This document shows, in pieces, positions 1-11,321 of a stretch of 64,000 nt of DNA. The stretch is from positions 17,001,018 through 17,065,017 of the forward strand of contig NC_087067.1 in the NCBI RefSeq assembly GCF_963678635.1, given 5' to 3'. Source of the DNA: Symsagittifera roscoffensis (lineage: Eukaryota > Xenacoelomorpha > Acoela > Convolutidae). Made by a program: the position numbers and the translations under genes. The notes under the pieces were generated by a model. The model worked only from the letters and a program-made list of their open reading frames with translations, was not told the origin of the DNA and made no database searches. The first letter of the stretch is position 1. Every line of letters begins with the position of its first letter.

Positions 1-3000
1 TTTGAAATAATTGGAAAACTTTAGAAAAAATTTCTTTATTTTCATAGAAACCAACGTCTACAAACAGCATAAAATTTAAGCAATTTAGATGCAATTTCGA
101 AGACAAAATTTAGATGCAACTTCGAAGACAAAATTTGACTTTAAAAAGAGAGATTATAATCGATTATTAATTGATTAAAATCGATTGTTTTTCAATTATA
201 GTAAGATTGGTACCAAAATCGTAATATATTCGGTTTTTAACGCTTGAAACTGGATGCGGATAACGCAAAACTTCGTTCAACTTGCTCTTGTATACAATTT
301 CGGCTCACAAAGCTCGCTGGTGTGAAAAAAAACTAGATTTTGGCCTAAAGAGAGTGCAAAAATTTTCAAGATAAGCTAACTTAACTGAAAAAGTAGAGAT
401 TGTTTGTATTTTTTTTATCAGTTCTTAGATTTCTAGCTCTCTAACTTTTACGATTCTTATTGCTGGTTGTTCCCGATTTTACTTTTATTGCCAAATTTTC
501 GAATTGAATGTCTACTGTTGTTACTAGGCTGTCGGTGTGAGAAAAAAGTTTACATGTAATTCTGTACATTGATTCGAAATAGACAAACTTCCATGTTTCA
601 ATTCAATAATTCATTGCTTTTCTCATTTTTTTTAACCAATTCTTCGAGATTATACTGCATTTCGCAATGAAGTTTTTCATATTTGATACGAAGGCTACAA
701 ACTCTCTAATGCTTCAGGTCGAAGTTTTTTCATCATATTTTTGTTCAACTGGTCATAAACAAATATTGTTTTTCCCTTGTTTCTGATCATTCTACTCTGG
801 TGTGGTTCTTCCACAATTTGAGGTACAATGTTTCATGAAAAGCTGTTTTGTGGTCCACAATCATATCGGCTATTGATACTACTGTTCGTCCAATTTGACT
901 GGTGTTTCAAGTGACATGGGTGGAATACTTTCATTTGTTCAGGCATCAACTCTTTGTTCTCAGACAGCCTTCGAAGAAGATTGTACGGGAGTTCAGTTCA
1001 CACCACCTTATTGGACGTAATAACCAGCATAAATTCAGCAAGTTTTAGTTAGGGAGGCCACCTGTTAACAAGAAAAACAAAAAAAAATCTACCGATTTAT
1101 TCCAATTTTACTGTCCTTTCAGGTTTTGCGCTACAATATTTGCATCAGCTTAAGGGTCTTGAATTTCAAGAATCTTTCATCATTGATAGAACTAATTCAA
1201 ATTAATTCAGAAAACTGAATCAGTAAGATTTTTTATCTGGCTGAAAATTCTTATATTCAATTTTGAAACTAAAAGGCAAGCTCAACCTCATTTTTCCCTC
1301 AATTAGCTCTTTTGTCATTTGGAGAGCGTAATCGGCCGTCCATTAGAAGATCATCAATCAGAAAAAACGGATAACCCACATTGCAAATTTTTCATTTTCA
1401 AATTATTTATTCATGTAATTATGGCTAAATTTGTGAACGACACGAAGAACACATATTGCACGGGACGAAGAACGATTTCAGAATAAATAATTTGTCCGTT
1501 ATGCCAAGTTTCATTACCATATGACAACGCTGAATTTTTTTTCTCAAAATTGAAAATGAAATGTAAGTGTTTATAGAAAAAGGCATATAATCCCGGCAAG
1601 AAATCAGAATTCATAACAAAATTCAAAAAAATATATTTGCTTTTAAAATTCAAAAAAAGAGCGCAAAAGTTTAGCTGGAAAAACATAGTTTATTCACTTC
1701 GTTCACTAACACTTCAAAAATCTTATCAGCCCAATTATTATCCAGACTCTGAAATTAAACTTTATCGCGACAATATTGAAACCTATTAAAAAAAACTAGA
1801 AACACGAGCAGTACAGATCTTTACCGAGAAACGCTAATATACTCAGGCGCTTTTTTACTTTATTTTCTGGGCTGTAAAGTTTCCTCGCGTAAGTTACGAG
1901 CATAAGCAGAGGCACATAGCATAGATCTTTGTTTTTTGTCTCTAATATAACCAAACAATCATGCGATGTGCTGAACAAATCAACTTCAGTTCAATTTTCA
2001 TGAGTCGCTCGCGGCAGCAATGACTAACAGAAAACCAGGATGCTCTTCAGCATCTCTCGTAGGATTTTCTGAAAAGTCACTGCTGGGATTGAGAGCTCAG
2101 TTACTTTGAAAATTGAATGTATTTACAGCACGAGCACTTCGGATTTGCCCATACTATGATCTCTCCTAAGGGTTTTGATTTGAACAAAACTTTGACGCAA
2201 TAAATAAACGATACTTAGTTTTTCTGGCGATTCTGGTTGCGCTGGATGCTGGCGTATATGAATATTTACGATACGTGAATTGTCGACATAGTTCATCAGA
2301 GCCTATAGGTTTCCAGAAGACTTGATGTGGCAAAACTTTGATTTGAGCCCATTCGACTCTACATAATGGCCGTTGTGACCTCTAACCTTTGCTCTCTTGC
2401 ATACATCATTCATTGCTTAATCGTGAACAAATACACTCGAGCGCACGCCCAATCTCTGCACATTTCACGTGGCTGAAACACAAACACTAGTCGGTAGAGT
2501 CTTTTGACCGGCTTTGTTAATGCAAAAAATGCGAGCTAAAAGTTCTCACACACATGCCAATACACAATTCGGGTAAAGATGAATGACAGCAAATGTTCGA
2601 AATAGAAAGTCCAGCACAATCCTGGATTCCAAACCAACAAGCTTTTGCTCGACAGACAAACTCTTAGTTTTCGATCATAAACATGGAATATAATAGGCGT
2701 TATTCTAAAATAAGCTATCTAATCAATTTCTATATATGCTAAATTATCAAATAAGGATCGATAGATGCAAAATCTAAGTGTTAACAGATGAATTTTATTT
2801 GAGTTTTAACACCTAGACATCCTATTGAACCAAGAGATCTGGTACTAGCCAGAATCTATACCCAGACGTATTCCTTTTATATAATCAAAAATAAAAGTGT
2901 AGGACAATGCTGCATTTTGAGGCGATGCTGAATTTCACTAACAAAAAGGATAAAAATACATCAACACAGCCAACAACACTGACTTGAGAAAATTGGATAA

Positions 3001-3263
3001 AAAACTGCTATTTAAATTCTGAAGCAAAATATGGAAATTAAATAAATGAAAATAATTGTCCTTTACTAGTAGTTTGTTCACGCTCAGTTTTACATTTTTC
3101 GCTTTGCCTTTCGATTTCTTCTTAGGTTTTTCAAATGATCAATTAAATAGGAAGGTTAAAAATGGAAGACTAGCGTTAAAAAAAGTCATTGATAAAGATA
3201 TCTGGTGTAATTCTTTTTTGATGCGCAAAAGATAAAATAAACAGGAAAACTAAAATATAAACA
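1..3263. other. No gene recognised
   Basis: AT-rich sequence with only short chance reading frames on both strands. Around 820-1020 the minus strand has a slightly more protein-like stretch broken by many stops, which I could not match to any family. No tRNA, convincing repeat array or promoter is seen. Confidence 0.5.
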
Positions 3264-3410
3264 ACAGACATTTGGAAAAGAGTCAATGAACGCAAGCAAA
3301 CCGAAGCGAGATAGTGACTTGTTGCTTGAAAAATCTCTGGTTTCGAATTTCAAAGAAAAAAATAGATGACCTTAGAGCTCTTTGAATCCATAGAACAAGA
3401 TATGATTGAC
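3264..3410 (+). repeat. Dispersed repeat family 1, copy 1
   Basis: This stretch begins CAGACATTTGGAAAAGAGTC and runs through a conserved block around 'AATAGATGACCTTAGAGC' and 'CTTTGAA'. The same order of blocks recurs at 4916-5052, 5412-5450 and 11322-11440, all on the plus strand. It has no coding potential. It is probably a non-autonomous mobile element, but no terminal repeats or target duplications were recognised. Confidence 0.6.
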
Positions 3411-3800
3411 ACTTTTTCGATGATAATCAAATTCGAGAAAACAAGATAAATAGGTACATTTCTTATTTCTCTGGGCAATCAAGAAATTAAAATCCACTTT
3501 CGAAAACAGACTAATGATAACCCAATTTGAGAAATTTGAATGATTAGTTTTTTTTCGCCACAATTTCTGAAAAAAAAAAATCAATTATTGAATTTTCAAA
3601 CGCGTTTTCCCGTCATTCCACCTTTGCTACTTGCGAGTATAATCTCCATTCTATTTTTGTTACCGTAATCCTATTTCAATTTCATGCATACGGAAAAAAA
3701 AACAAGATTCGACCGGTCCTCGCTCCCTAGACCATGGGGTACAAAGGCATGGGCTACCTCTAGGCCAAATGGGAACGAACCTGGAAGTTCTTAAAGTTAA

Positions 3801-3974
3801 CACAGAGGAGAAGCTTAGCTTCGCAAACACTAGCGAGAACACGACAAAAAGCAGCTCTATTAAGTGCAATAAGAAAAATTGGAAATAAGCCTCGAATTAG
3901 TAAAACATCGGCTGCGTCTGAGATTCGAACCTGCGCCCTAGAGATTATGATTCTCGCACACTAACCACGCAGGC
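3801..3974 (-). repeat. SINE-like repeat with tRNA-derived head, copy 1
   Basis: On the minus strand the head (3974-3910) looks like a decayed tRNA. It has an acceptor-like GCCTGCG, an anticodon loop ATCATAA (anticodon CAT, methionine type), a B-box-like GGTTCGAATC, and a near-complementary CGCAGCC. The D arm is about 8 nt too short and the T stem pairs poorly, so it is not a working tRNA gene. The body continues with GGCTTATTT and ends in GCGAAGC...GCTTC...CTCTGTG. The second copy at 5956-6128 shares this body. RNA polymerase III promoter function is inferred from the B box. Confidence 0.6.
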
Positions 3975-4915
3975 TTTATAGGAACCAATCACTAGCCAAA
4001 ATAAACCAGACAGATGCTTTGCAATTTCCAATGCTACAGTGCAAATTCCAAATAAGTGAACACTGTTAAGTAACACTTTTATTTGCGAGTTCGGTTTTAA
4101 AAAAAGGTTCTTAATAATACACTAAGCTGATCGCTAGTGTAATAATAGAGCAAGTAATAAAAGCATGAAAGATTTATAGAAAATTTGTTTACGGGAAAAA
4201 AGTCTAGTTCCCAATTACAAGACATTTGCTTTCGCAAGTGCAATATGAGTCTTCACTACGTTCATCGACTCTTAGACAGCGAAAACTCACTTGGCCAATC
4301 AATTTCGTGGTAGTAAACGCTGGTAAGGTTTTTCAAAAAACACAGTCAAACTTACTCTCGAGAATGAAATTGTCAACAACTATTTTTCGATAACCCTCGG
4401 GAATTATGTTTGCCAGTGTGCGGAAAGGCACCACTTGGCCTTTAACAAAACGTATTCGAAAAATTTAAATCAATAGCTATAAAAACAAATAATTTTAGTC
4501 TGAACGTACAACATTTTCAACGAAAACCTTTAATAAAATGACCTATGCTTGACTTGTGACTTGCTGATAAAGATTCCAGTTGAGAGCCGGTCCATTTTTC
4601 TCCCAGTTTAATTTGGAATTCGACAATTCATCGTTCATGGGAATTCACATGTCAAAACTGAAAAACTTTTCACAAATTAAAACAACAACACTGTAAGACC
4701 TAATTTGACCCTCATACAAGCTTGAAAGAAACAAAACAATTTAAGCTTCAATCATCTTTCTATCAACTTCTTCAGCTCATATCTTTCTTTTAAATCATCA
4801 TCTAATTGGAAATAAAGGTAAAATAAATAAACAGCCAACAGGTCTGAAAAATGTAAATGAACTCAAATACACCTATAAAAACTACGATTTTCAAAACATA
4901 GCTAACAGACATTGG

Positions 4916-5052
4916 AAAAGAGTCCTGAACGCAACGAAATAGACAAAAAATACAGACTTGTCTTTTGCAAAAAAACTTCCACTTTCGAAATTCAAAGTAG
5001 AAATAGATGGCCTTAAAGCTTTTTGAACTTCAAAAACAATTTAAAATTGACT
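4916..5052 (+). repeat. Dispersed repeat family 1, copy 2
   Basis: Begins CAGACATTGGAAAAGAGTCC and contains the block 'AAATAGATGGCCTTAAAGC' followed by TTTTTGAA, colinear with the copy at 3264-3410. Non-coding. Confidence 0.6.
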
Positions 5053-5411
5053 ACTTTGTTTGATAAAAATGAATCAATTTAAGAAAACTGGATCAATATG
5101 TAAATTTTTTATTACGCTAAGAAATCTGATAAACAAAACCCTGTCGAAACTAGAAATCCTTCACGTTTTTCATGACCTTCACACTTTTATTGTTAGATAG
5201 CGGAGTTTGCCATTCTTTCAACTGAGGTGAAGGAGTGAAGTGAAAGAAATCAAAATTCAAACAGCGAAAATGCAAAATTTAGCGTGAACGAGTTTTGAAG
5301 ACTTTTTCCTGAAAGAAAAACAAAAAATAACCAAGACCTATATAAGATTATTAACAACGTTCATGACTCTCAAAAACATTCATTTTTATTTGCGTAGAAA
5401 ACAATAGAATA

Positions 5412-5450
5412 CAGACAGTTGGAAAAGTGTCGATGAACTGAAAAAAAACG
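5412..5450 (+). repeat. Dispersed repeat family 1, truncated copy 3
   Basis: Only the first part of the family is present (CAGACAGTTGGAAAAGTGTC, then GATGAACTGA). The second conserved block is missing. Confidence 0.45.
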
Positions 5451-5798
5451 GTGAAAATTTTTTTGAACATTCATCTTGTTGAAATTTTGAAATGAAAAAA
5501 AAAATATATATATCCTTCAATTAAAAAATCTCTTTTGATGGAAAATTTTCAAAATTAAATCTTATATTAAGGTAACTTTTCAATTCCACTCTAAAAATCC
5601 TGGTTAATTTTTTTGTTTAATTTAGAACCCAGCCTCGATTTCATCATACATAACTTCCAATTATTTTATTGAAGTTAGTGCATTGCAACGCCCAACGCGT
5701 ATTAAACAGAATTGCACAGCGGTTAAAATTGGTTTTCACTCGTTCATTGTAGTTTAATTCGAAAATTTTCTTTTAGGGCATTTCTTAATCAAATTAAA

Positions 5799-5856
5799 AT
5801 GTTCGCGTGTCTACAAATTCCCTTTCGATGTTCGCGTGTCTACAAATTCCCTTTCG
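5799..5856 (+). repeat. 29-bp tandem duplication
   Basis: Two perfect head-to-tail copies of a 29-bp unit that begins ATGTTCGCGTGTCTAC and ends CCCTTTCG. Short, non-coding, and probably recent because the copies are identical. Confidence 0.95.
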
Positions 5857-5955
5857 AGTATCATTTTTCTTCCATTTAGCAAACGAACTACAACTTTTAA
5901 AGAAATCAAAAGTCAAGACCCCTTATAAACAATTGAGCATGATCATCAATTATTT

Positions 5956-6128
5956 ACACAGAGGCGAAGCGACGCTTCGCTAACACAAGCCAGAAAACAA
6001 CCAAAATTAGCTGTAACAAAAACTTGAAAGAAACGGTAAAAATAAGCCTTGAAAATTAAAACTTTTGCTATGGCGGATTCGAAATTACGACCAGATTAGG
6101 AGTCGCACGTCCTCCCATCTATATGAAT
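5956..6128 (-). repeat. SINE-like repeat with tRNA-derived head, copy 2
   Basis: The minus-strand body matches copy 1 (3801-3974): GGCTTATTT, a GTT-rich middle, then the hairpin GCGAAGC-GTC-GCTTCGC before CTCTGTG. The head differs. It contains GACTCCTAATC (loop with possible anticodon CCT) and a B-box-like TTCGAATCC. A shared body with different tRNA-like heads suggests a SINE family that exchanged heads, or strong decay of one head. I cannot separate these. Confidence 0.5.
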
Positions 6129-6779
6129 GTAATTGGGCTTTCACATGACATTGGGCTTTTTGCATGTAAAATTTTGAAAATATAACAAACTGGGCACCCA
6201 CACACACTAGCTTAGCATTTAATAAATTGGAAAGCATGGCGCCAAGCTATGTATAAATTATGCATTTCAAAAATATTGAGTTATATTGAGTTGAAAATTT
6301 TCTTAAATCGAGTTTTTATTATTGTACTAGTTTTAAACAAATATCTTTTTTTGGTTCGTATCATTTGAAGAATGAAAAATAATTTAAAAAAATGAAAGAT
6401 GCATCAACTGTTTTAACTTATGATTTACCGAATGTCAAAGCACATCACAAAGACGTAAAATTGCCCCAAACTTGGCACCAATATTTGTGACTTAGGTTGA
6501 AACCAAAAGAATTATCGTACTATTACACTACTCCCGCTAAGCTTGTGTAATAACTTGTATAATACTTCTTAATCATATCACACTACCTATATAAGTCAAA
6601 AATTACTACGTTCATTACTACTTAAAAGGCTATCGACTATCAAGTTTCTAATTCGCTAAACTTTCCAAGTTCTCCTTAATCTGCTTAAATCTAGAAGCCT
6701 TCAAAGTCAGTATGTTCAAATAGATTAAAGCTGCTATTTCTGGATGAAGACATTTTTTTGCAATTTCTTGATCTGTCGC
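6129..6779. other. No gene recognised
   Basis: AT-rich sequence downstream (on the minus strand) of the BTB-BACK gene. It would hold its 3' UTR, but I did not see an unambiguous AATAAA signal in a fixed position relative to the stop. Confidence 0.4.
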
Positions 6780-7556
6780 TTAGAGCTCTTCGACAGAATC
6801 TTCATCATCTTCGACCTCGTACGCTTGTACAGTCTTCAGACTTGAACTATGACCCTCAATCCTATTTTGACCTTGATTAAATCTATGGACATCTTTCCTC
6901 TGGACATTCCCCAGATTCTGAGGCTCAACTATTTTGTTACCTCGACTAAGACTCTGCATTTCAACTCTTTTCCGACCTTGACTGAAATTTTGAGCTTCAT
7001 CTTTACGAAGACCTTGGGCAAAATTTTGAGTGTCGACTATCTTGTGACCTTGACCGACAAGCAGAATTTCTGCGTCATTGTTTCCTGGACTCGTGATCCG
7101 AACTTCACTGGAAATTGAACGTTCATAGTCACTAACCTTGGCTTTCTTCGAAGACGAATGAAAATCCCCATGCGAGGTCAATGACTGACGAATTGAAGTA
7201 TCACCTACACGCTTCAACTGCGCCTTTCGAGGCCTCGTTCTAGGTCCATCCGACTTTTCTTCACTAGGCAGCAGCAGATGGTTTTTTGCCTCATCGATCA
7301 AACTGCGACAAGAATCATCATGTTTCACAAGATCGTCTGAACTTACTCGGATCAAAGCCTTAGGTGACATTACGCAAAATCTGACATGCGAAAGGACGTC
7401 TGATAAAAAAAATTGCCGGCTTTTTGCGTCATACTTGACCCATTGGATGATTGCATGAAACAAATCCTCTTCGTTTTCTACGTTTAAATCATCACTTGCA
7501 GTAATTTCGATTAGCTGGTCTTTCGACAGTAGTAGAAATTCGTCTTCTTTCATGAC
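6780..7556 (-). CDS. BTB-BACK (Kelch-like family) protein, last coding exon
   Basis: This exon encodes about 258 residues. Residues 1-95 are a BACK domain (MKEDEFLLLSKDQLIEI, then NEEDLFHAIIQWVKYD, then LLPSEEKS..GPRTRPRK), the part that joins BTB and kelch domains in cullin-3 substrate adaptors. GPRTRPRK is the usual linker before the first kelch repeat, but no kelch repeat follows. From about residue 110 the protein is basic and low-complexity, with four or five degenerate units around QNFxQGxRK, and ends in an acidic tail EVEDDEDSVEEL before the stop at 6780. The 3' splice site (TTTTTTAAG before GTC ATG) sits just upstream in phase 0 and fits the exon at 8196-8336. The role is inferred: BTB-BACK proteins usually bind cullin-3, but without kelch repeats the substrate-binding part would differ. 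A decayed or alternative 3' exon is the main other possibility. Confidence 0.75.
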   Translation of the reverse strand, partial: VMKEDEFLLLSKDQLIEITASDDLNVENEEDLFHAIIQWVKYDAKSRQFFLSDVLSHVRFCVMSPKALIRVSSDDLVKHDDSCRSLIDEAKNHLLLPSEEKSDGPRTRPRKAQLKRVGDTSIRQSLTSHGDFHSSSKKAKVSDYERSISSEVRITSPGNNDAEILLVGQGHKIVDTQNFAQGLRKDEAQNFSQGRKRVEMQSLSRGNKIVEPQNLGNVQRKDVHRFNQGQNRIEGHSSSLKTVQAYEVEDDEDSVEEL

Positions 7557-8195
7557 CTTAAAAAATGAATAATCTCAAAGAAAACCTCGAGGCGTTGAAT
7601 TACGTTTTTCTGAATAATACTAATTATAATTTACTTTCAGGCCAGATACTCAGAAGCGTATATAGGTTAATAAATTGTAGGTTTAACACCTAGGTCGGCT
7701 TGGAAAAAATCCAAAAAGGCATCAGCCTGTCGCGTGGCATCTCCAAGAGAAAACTATATTCACTTAATTTGATAAATGGCCAACAGATAGGCAAAGTGCG
7801 AAAAAAGCCTATTTTAAAGTAAATGCAATCGAATTACATCAATCATACTTCATTTTTTCCGGATCATTTTTACCTAATTAGTTCAACCTATAATAAAAGA
7901 TCAAAAACTTTCTGTTTAATTTCATATTCGAAGATTGAGCCTTTGAGCACTCAAATGGAGAATAAAGAAGAAAACAAAAGGTAATTTGTTGCATGCTTTT
8001 GCTATACTCTGACGATCATACGACTTATTTAACTATTTCCAATGACCACTTTTATTTTCTTCTACTTAATTAAAAATATACCATTCAAAAGTTCATTAGA
8101 TTTCCGAAAGTGTTGACAGTCAGTTTTATTCTAACTTGAAAGAAAACAAACGATAACTTCAAGATTTTGAGAAACGTTGATTAAAGTGAGCTCAC
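7557..8195 (-). other. Intron of the BTB-BACK gene
   Basis: A 639-bp AT-rich stretch between the donor GAG|GTGAGC at 8196/8195 and the acceptor TTTAAG at 7557-7562, both read on the minus strand. It carries no recognisable feature. Confidence 0.7.
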
Positions 8196-8336
8196 CTCCT
8201 GTATGTTATCGTGTATGTAGTCGTCTGACGCTTGGACTAGATGTCTACAGGAGTAGGTGTCCGCAAATGCCATGATACCCAGACAGTTCGTGGGGTCCAG
8301 CTGCTGCTGCAGGAATTCCCCACACGCGTCCAACAC
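8196..8336 (-). CDS. BTB-BACK (Kelch-like) protein, internal exon
   Basis: This 141-bp, phase 0-0 exon encodes 47 residues: VLDACGEFLQQQLDPTNCLG, then MAFADTYSC and a tail ending NIQE. The pattern C.EFL..QLDP.NCLGI..FAD is the signature at the BTB/BACK junction of Kelch-like proteins. The acceptor is CTACTCAG and the donor GAG|GTGAGC on the minus strand. It is too short to stand out as an open frame but is clearly GC-richer than its flanks. It joins in frame to the exon at 6780-7556 and, upstream, to the exon near 11099-11247. Confidence 0.85.
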
Positions 8337-9152
8337 CTGAGTAGTGAAAACATCATCTATACTATTATAAAGATCTATTTTATATATAGGTTTGTGGAAT
8401 CCTTTATTTTACGCTGAACCAAAAGATTCGAGTTTTTTATTTAGTGAGAAACACCCATCGAGTGCAGGCAATGGTAGAACAGATCATGATTTCCTTTGAT
8501 ATTCAATTCAATTAGATGGTTGTTTTGAACATTAGCGTCATTATCATTATCGACTTGAAGAATCTTTTTTCGTTTTGAATTAAGGCCTACAACGAATCAA
8601 CGCCACTGCAACTTTCCGAAGTACTGAAATTGAAACAATTACAAGATATTGTATCACTTTTTTTCTCTAAGATTGAAATCTTTTTTATGACAGTGATTCA
8701 TTAATGAGCTACCAAATCGAAGGTGAGAAAAACGTTTCGAACATCAATTCATCGTGTGACGAAAAGAATATTCAACTTGCAAATATATTAGTCCAAAAAC
8801 ACGAAAAGGAAAAACGCACAAAAAAGATCCCCCAATGTGAGCCGAGACGTGAACAAACTAATTTTGCCTCGTTTCCAAAACTAACAGAGACTTCAGTTTT
8901 GTAAAAAGGCGGTTTTTACGGTTTTCTGCTGCTTCGAGCGTTTGAACAAAGGCGAAGGTACAACTTATAGGAGACCCCCGAATAACGCATGTTTTCGAGA
9001 AGTGCTTTAAGACCAGCTTTGAATTTTTTTTACGATTCTTCAATTCTCAATTTCTGAGAATTGAAGAAACACTGACAGTTTATTCAAAGATACCGCCTGC
9101 AAAAAGAAAAAGAGCCTTTTCCGTATGCTGTTCTTACTTTTGGCAGAACGAG

Positions 9153-9720
9153 TCAACTTGAATTTGATCTACTGATTTTCACTCTTTTTGGCATTTTTTT
9201 CCGGATATTTACAAACATCAACTCTGTTTCATTCTTCTCCATATTTATTAGAAGACCTGCGTTTGTGAACCAGTTTACAACTTGGTTGAAGTCTTTCTGA
9301 ATATCGGCCGTACTTTCAGGTTTATTAGAGAAACAAATAAAATAGTCGTCTGCGTAAATCTGATAAGCAAAACTTATTCTAATGAAAACGTCTCGCAGCG
9401 GTGTCATGTAGTTTGAAAAAGTAGCGGCCCTAGTAGAGATCCCTGAAGAAGAGCAGTTGACAGGAAACAGTTTCAATAACAACTTTTTACTTTCACACCT
9501 TGATTTCTATTGTTTACGTATGAAATTATTATTTCTAAGGCAGTATCTTGGATTCGAAAGGTTTTACTTTAAGTTGGTTGAAGATTTTAATGGTTTAGAG
9601 TATCAAAAGCAGGTGATAAGTCTAGCGCAGTTAAGACTAATGTTTTTCGTTGGTCAAGATTTGTCATCATATCAGAGGAAGGCGTTCTCGGTCGAATAAG
9701 CGTTTCTGTAAAAGCTCCTC
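9153..9720 (-). pseudogene. Non-LTR retrotransposon reverse transcriptase fragment
   Basis: Read on the minus strand, three RT blocks appear in order. First is LDLSPAFDTLNH (catalytic aspartate block; near 9620). Next is LQGSLLGPLLF (PQG block, near 9440, in another frame). Last is YADDYFICFSNK with its downstream thumb-side sequence ending LMFVNI. The blocks lie in different frames, with a stop right after the first, so this is a decayed piece. The xPQGSLLGPLLF and YADD pattern fits the Jockey/CR1/L2 type of LINE. It lies inside an intron of the BTB-BACK gene on the same strand. Confidence 0.85.
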
Positions 9721-10189
9721 TAGCTAATTAAGTGATAGTAATTGGTCAAAAAAATAGTAATTGCTCATTTAAATGGTCAAAAAATTTTCTCAAAAATGTT
9801 GCTGAAAAACAGATACGACAACAGTTGATCATTGTCTAGTTTTGGTTCCTTTAATTGAGGCTTGACAAACACTTTTTTGAAAAATGAATTCAATTCGGGA
9901 GAGTTATTGGAGAAATTTTTGTCTTGAAAAAGAAAACGTCCCATTCGATCTAACTTACAACTTTCCGTTTTGTAAGCGGATTCACAACACTATACCACTG
10001 ACAGCTGGTAACTCCAAGTTTCATACAAACTCATACCTTCAAACTTGCTGTGCTGATAAACCAGGCAGCAATGACTCCGCTATTATAATCGTACTTGGGC
10101 CCAGCTAAAGTGTTTGATAATTTTTGACGTTATTGTACTGATGCTGGAAATAGGTAATTTTTGAGAATATGGTTTCCCAATGACATTAA

Positions 10190-10870
10190 ATTTTCCTACA
10201 GAAGTTAAGGCGCAGCCGCTTACGCGCAAAGGCTTTCCACCACCCATTGTCTCAATTGAACCCTTGATATCAGATTTGATTGAGTATTTTTTGAGAAGAG
10301 TCAACTTTAAAAAAAAAACGGACAAGAAATCAAAACATTGACTTTTCTGAGGTCTATAAATTTTTTGTTATAACATTTGCTTGTCGCCATTTAAACGGGG
10401 GAGCTTCTATCAACCCTTTATTTTGATAGAGTCCAAAATCTCATATTTGGAGTATGAGGTTTTCGAGACAAGTCAAAAAGTTTTTAGAAAAAACGGTCAA
10501 AAAATCATAATTCAACTTTTCTGAAGCCATCTTTAGTGTAAGAAAAGTTTAGACGTAGCCACTTATAAAGCGGAGCTTCACACGACCTGTTCCTTTGATT
10601 GAACCCAAAATTTCAGATTTGGGATGGAAGTTTCCAAGATAAGTCAAAAAATTTCAAAAAACCAAATATTTGACTTTTCCGAGGCCCTAACTTTTTTCGG
10701 AAAAAAATGGGCTTAGCCAAAAAAGCAGGGGAGCTTCGCACAACCTGATTTTTGGATTGAAACCAAGTTATCAGATTTAGGAGTGTAGTTTTCGATAAAA
10801 ATCAAAAATATAACTTTTCCGAGGACGATAACTTTTCATGTTAAAAAGTTTGGTTTAAGCCGTTAAAGGC
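10190..10870 (+). repeat. Degenerate tandem repeat, unit about 160-170 bp
   Basis: About four diverged units. Landmarks recur in order: GAGCTTC..ACAACC, 'GATTGAACCCAAAATT', 'TCAGATTTGG', AGTCAAAAA, then TGACTTTTCCGAGG. The GGAGCTTC landmark (GGCTTTC in the first unit) is at 10231, 10401, 10573 and 10731. No coding pattern is evident. It looks like an old satellite-like array in the large intron of the BTB-BACK gene. Confidence 0.75.
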
Positions 10871-11098
10871 TATTATAACCATATTATAACTCATAAAAAA
10901 GGTTCGGACTATCAAGTAAGCCGAAGCAAAAACATAGCAGGAAATGTGTTACTATCAAAATAAACTCAGTTTTCACCAGCAATCGTCATAATGATTTTAG
11001 TATCAAATCAATGAATGAGATCACACTGTCGTTCAGTAACACTAAACTGTTTTCTGAACCAAAATTTGAATCAAAGATGACAATCTTTGAAATCGAAC

Positions 11099-11247
11099 CT
11101 CTTCGATCCTGAGATGACAAGCGGCAGGCAAAAGTACTTGCACATTCGTCCTCTCCACCACTATAGATCCTGTGTAGCAGAAGTCTATTAAAGCATCTAC
11201 AGCTGCCGAGTCAAAATCATTCAAAGTTACTATATTGTTGTGTCCCT
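11099..11247 (-). CDS. BTB-BACK (Kelch-like) protein, exon with second half of the BTB domain
   Basis: It encodes GHNNIVTLNDFDSAAVDALI, then DFCYTGSIVVERTNVQVLLP and AACHLRIEE. This is the second half of a BTB/POZ fold (LIDFCYTG is the family hallmark), the homodimer and cullin-3 binding module. The donor is GAG|GTTCGA, in phase 0 with the exon at 8196-8336. The 5' boundary is less sure: a TTTGTGATTTAG acceptor would start the exon at 11247, but the frame stays open to 11281. The first half of the BTB domain was not found further upstream in this window, so the gene may be incomplete, rearranged, or split by an exon I failed to see. Confidence 0.75.
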
Positions 11248-11321
11248 CTAAATCACAAACATGACGTTTATTTTGACTCACCCGAATGAATTTTAATTTT
11301 TGTTCCTTTCAAAATAGTCCA

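Larger units (their letters stand above)
8337..11098 (-). other. Intron of the BTB-BACK gene holding a LINE fragment and a tandem repeat
   Basis: A 2.8-kb intron between the donor GAG|GTTCGA at 11099/11098 and the acceptor at 8337. It holds a non-LTR RT fragment (9153-9720) and a degenerate tandem repeat (10190-10870). The rest is AT-rich and featureless. Short frames such as 8704-8904 on the plus strand match nothing I know. Confidence 0.55.

Noticed and set aside
3910-3974. Functional tRNA-Met gene
   Set aside because: Anticodon CAT and B box are visible, but the D arm is about 8 nt short, C2 mispairs and the T stem is poor; better explained as a SINE head.
8704-8904. 66-codon plus-strand frame in the BTB-BACK intron
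   Set aside because: No motif, AT-rich codon content, antisense inside an intron; chance is likely.
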